Origin: Isotricha intestinalis
Lineage: Eukaryota > Ciliophora > Litostomatea > Vestibuliferida > Isotrichidae
NCBI GenBank assembly: GCA_023807065.1
Contig: JAJJLU010003583.1
Coordinates: 1-49,228, forward strand
Length of the DNA: 49,228 bases
Reading direction: 5' to 3'
In this document: piece after piece, positions 48,375 through 49,228 of the stretch
Layout: each line of letters starts with the position of its first letter
Position numbering within the stretch: the stretch's first letter is position 1
The notes under the pieces: generated by a model
What the model was told of the DNA's origin: nothing
Seen by the model: only the letters and a program-made list of their open reading frames with translations
Databases searched by the model: none
Program-made: the position numbers and the translations under genes

Positions 48375-49089
48375 ATAAAAATTCTTTTTTTTCTTTATTT
48401 TTTTTGGTTAATATTCGTCTTTTATGATTTTTATTTGGAAGAGAATAGAAGTGAAATTTTTATTTATATTTTTTTTTATTTTATTTATTTATTTGTGTTT
48501 TTTTTATTTAATTATGTGATAATTTTAAATCATATGTTCTATGTTATATTAGTAAAAATTCTTTTTTTGTAATGAATATTCTTATTGCATTTCCATTTGA
48601 AGTTTACTTTTCAAATACTGATATATTTTTTTTATTATATGTTTAATCTCATTTAATTTTTTTCTATAATTAATCTATTATTCACATTAATATCAATAAT
48701 TTTTCACAATTATTTATTTTTCTTGATTGTAATATTTTATTTATTTAACTTCATATTAATTATAATATACTTTTAAGACTTGTCATATTATCATTCTTAT
48801 TTTGGATGAAGGTTTTAAAATGTATTATATACTATATTTTTGAGTCCATTTAATTAAAATTCTTATTTATTTTTTATTTTTGATTTTTTTTTTGTCTTTA
48901 ATTTATAAATTAAATATTTTAATTTTATTATTCGTTTTTTCTTTTTTAACATTTTTTTTCACAATCTTTTAAAATTTAAAAACTCAAAAAAAAAACTGAA
49001 AAAAATTGAATTATTTAATCTTTTAAAAATTGTTTGATAAAAAGATCAATTAAAAATTAGATATTAAATATTGAGAATTATTTATTAAT
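48375..49089. other. Convergent 3' region, no gene seen
   Basis: About 715 bp between the stops of uL11 (+) and alpha-tubulin (-). T-rich after uL11, with many homopolymers. No open frame with a good start, RNA gene or repeat was recognised. Confidence 0.55.
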
Positions 49090-49228
49090 TTATTGTCCTT
49101 CTTCTCCACCTTCTCCACCTTCATCTTCTTCTCCTTCTTCTCCTTCATCAGAAGATTCGACACCGACTTCTTCATAATCTTTTTCTAAAGCAGCAAGATC
49201 TTCTCTAGCTTCTTGGAATTCTCCTTCT
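49090..49228 (-). CDS. TUBA: Alpha-tubulin, last 45 residues (rest outside window)
   Basis: The minus-strand frame reads [20 protein letters not shown], then [20 protein letters not shown] and GEEGQ, stop TAA. [22 protein letters not shown] is the C-terminal helix of alpha-tubulin. The tail is acidic and Gly-rich, suited to polyglutamylation and polyglycylation. It ends in Gln; the terminal Tyr (usually EEGEEY or EEGY) is absent, so this isotype cannot enter the detyrosination cycle. The start lies beyond the right edge of the window. Identity is certain. Confidence 0.97.
   Translation of the reverse strand, partial: EGEFQEAREDLAALEKDYEEVGVESSDEGEEGEEDEGGEGGEEGQ

Noticed and set aside
1..49228. 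CRISPR arrays, insertion sequences, transposases, telomere repeats
   Set aside because: None seen. The tandem repeats found are all in-frame within protein genes, and neither window edge carries a telomere-like repeat.

Overview
The window is a strongly AT-rich, gene-dense piece of a protist nuclear genome. It looks ciliate-like: the beta-tubulin has the alveolate/ciliate style of sequence, the genes are short and mostly intronless, and the few introns are tiny GT-AG introns of 26-40 bases. The genetic code appears standard. TAA ends most genes. TGA ends four (the Aurora-like kinase at 13814, the genes at 25691 and 35415, and the cyclin). TAG ends two (the MORN protein and the kinase at 20139). 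No intact gene contains an in-frame stop. A gut or rumen litostome-type ciliate that kept the standard code would fit, but this is inference and was not tested phylogenetically. Most start codons sit directly behind a run of A.

Layout. The window opens inside a beta-tubulin gene (+) and closes inside an alpha-tubulin gene (-). Between 1 and 13.6 kb are a Glu/Lys-rich zinc-motif protein, an acylated IQ/MORN protein, a divergent Hsp110, a basic unknown protein, Vps33, a small MGN-C protein, an unknown and eIF2-gamma. From 13.8 to 27 kb are an Aurora-like kinase, an unknown, a coiled-coil protein with a hidden first exon, a TPM-like membrane protein, a non-RD kinase, a pepsin-fold membrane protein that has lost both catalytic aspartates, a second small MGN-C protein, a PHD/extended-PHD protein and an unknown. 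From 27 to 36.3 kb are the ER protein Asterix, a Pumilio protein, an RNF114-type ubiquitin ligase, a NEK kinase, a VPS9-type Rab activator and an unknown. From 36.5 to 49.2 kb are a decayed DUF789 gene, a B-type cyclin with a KEN box made by splicing, Prp18, an NBR1/p62-like autophagy receptor, a Cys-rich membrane protein, a small unknown, a VHS/GAT adaptor with repeated LFPK motifs, a Rab32-like GTPase and ribosomal protein uL11 with a one-base frame break.

There is no operon logic. Several products nonetheless act in the same compartment: Vps33, the VPS9 protein, the Rab32-like GTPase, the VHS/GAT adaptor and the NBR1-like receptor all belong to endosome, lysosome or autophagy traffic. Aurora, NEK and cyclin B are cell-cycle genes. 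Many neighbours are divergent pairs separated by less than 100 bp, so promoters must be very short. I saw no tRNA or rRNA genes, mobile elements or CRISPR arrays.

The items most worth a second look are: the DUF789 pseudogene; the uL11 frame break; the splice-junction KEN box; the membrane-anchored pseudoprotease; the Rab32-like protein without a C-terminal prenylation motif; the alpha-tubulin tail without a terminal tyrosine; and an amphipathic motif shared by a small acylated protein and the VHS/GAT adaptor.
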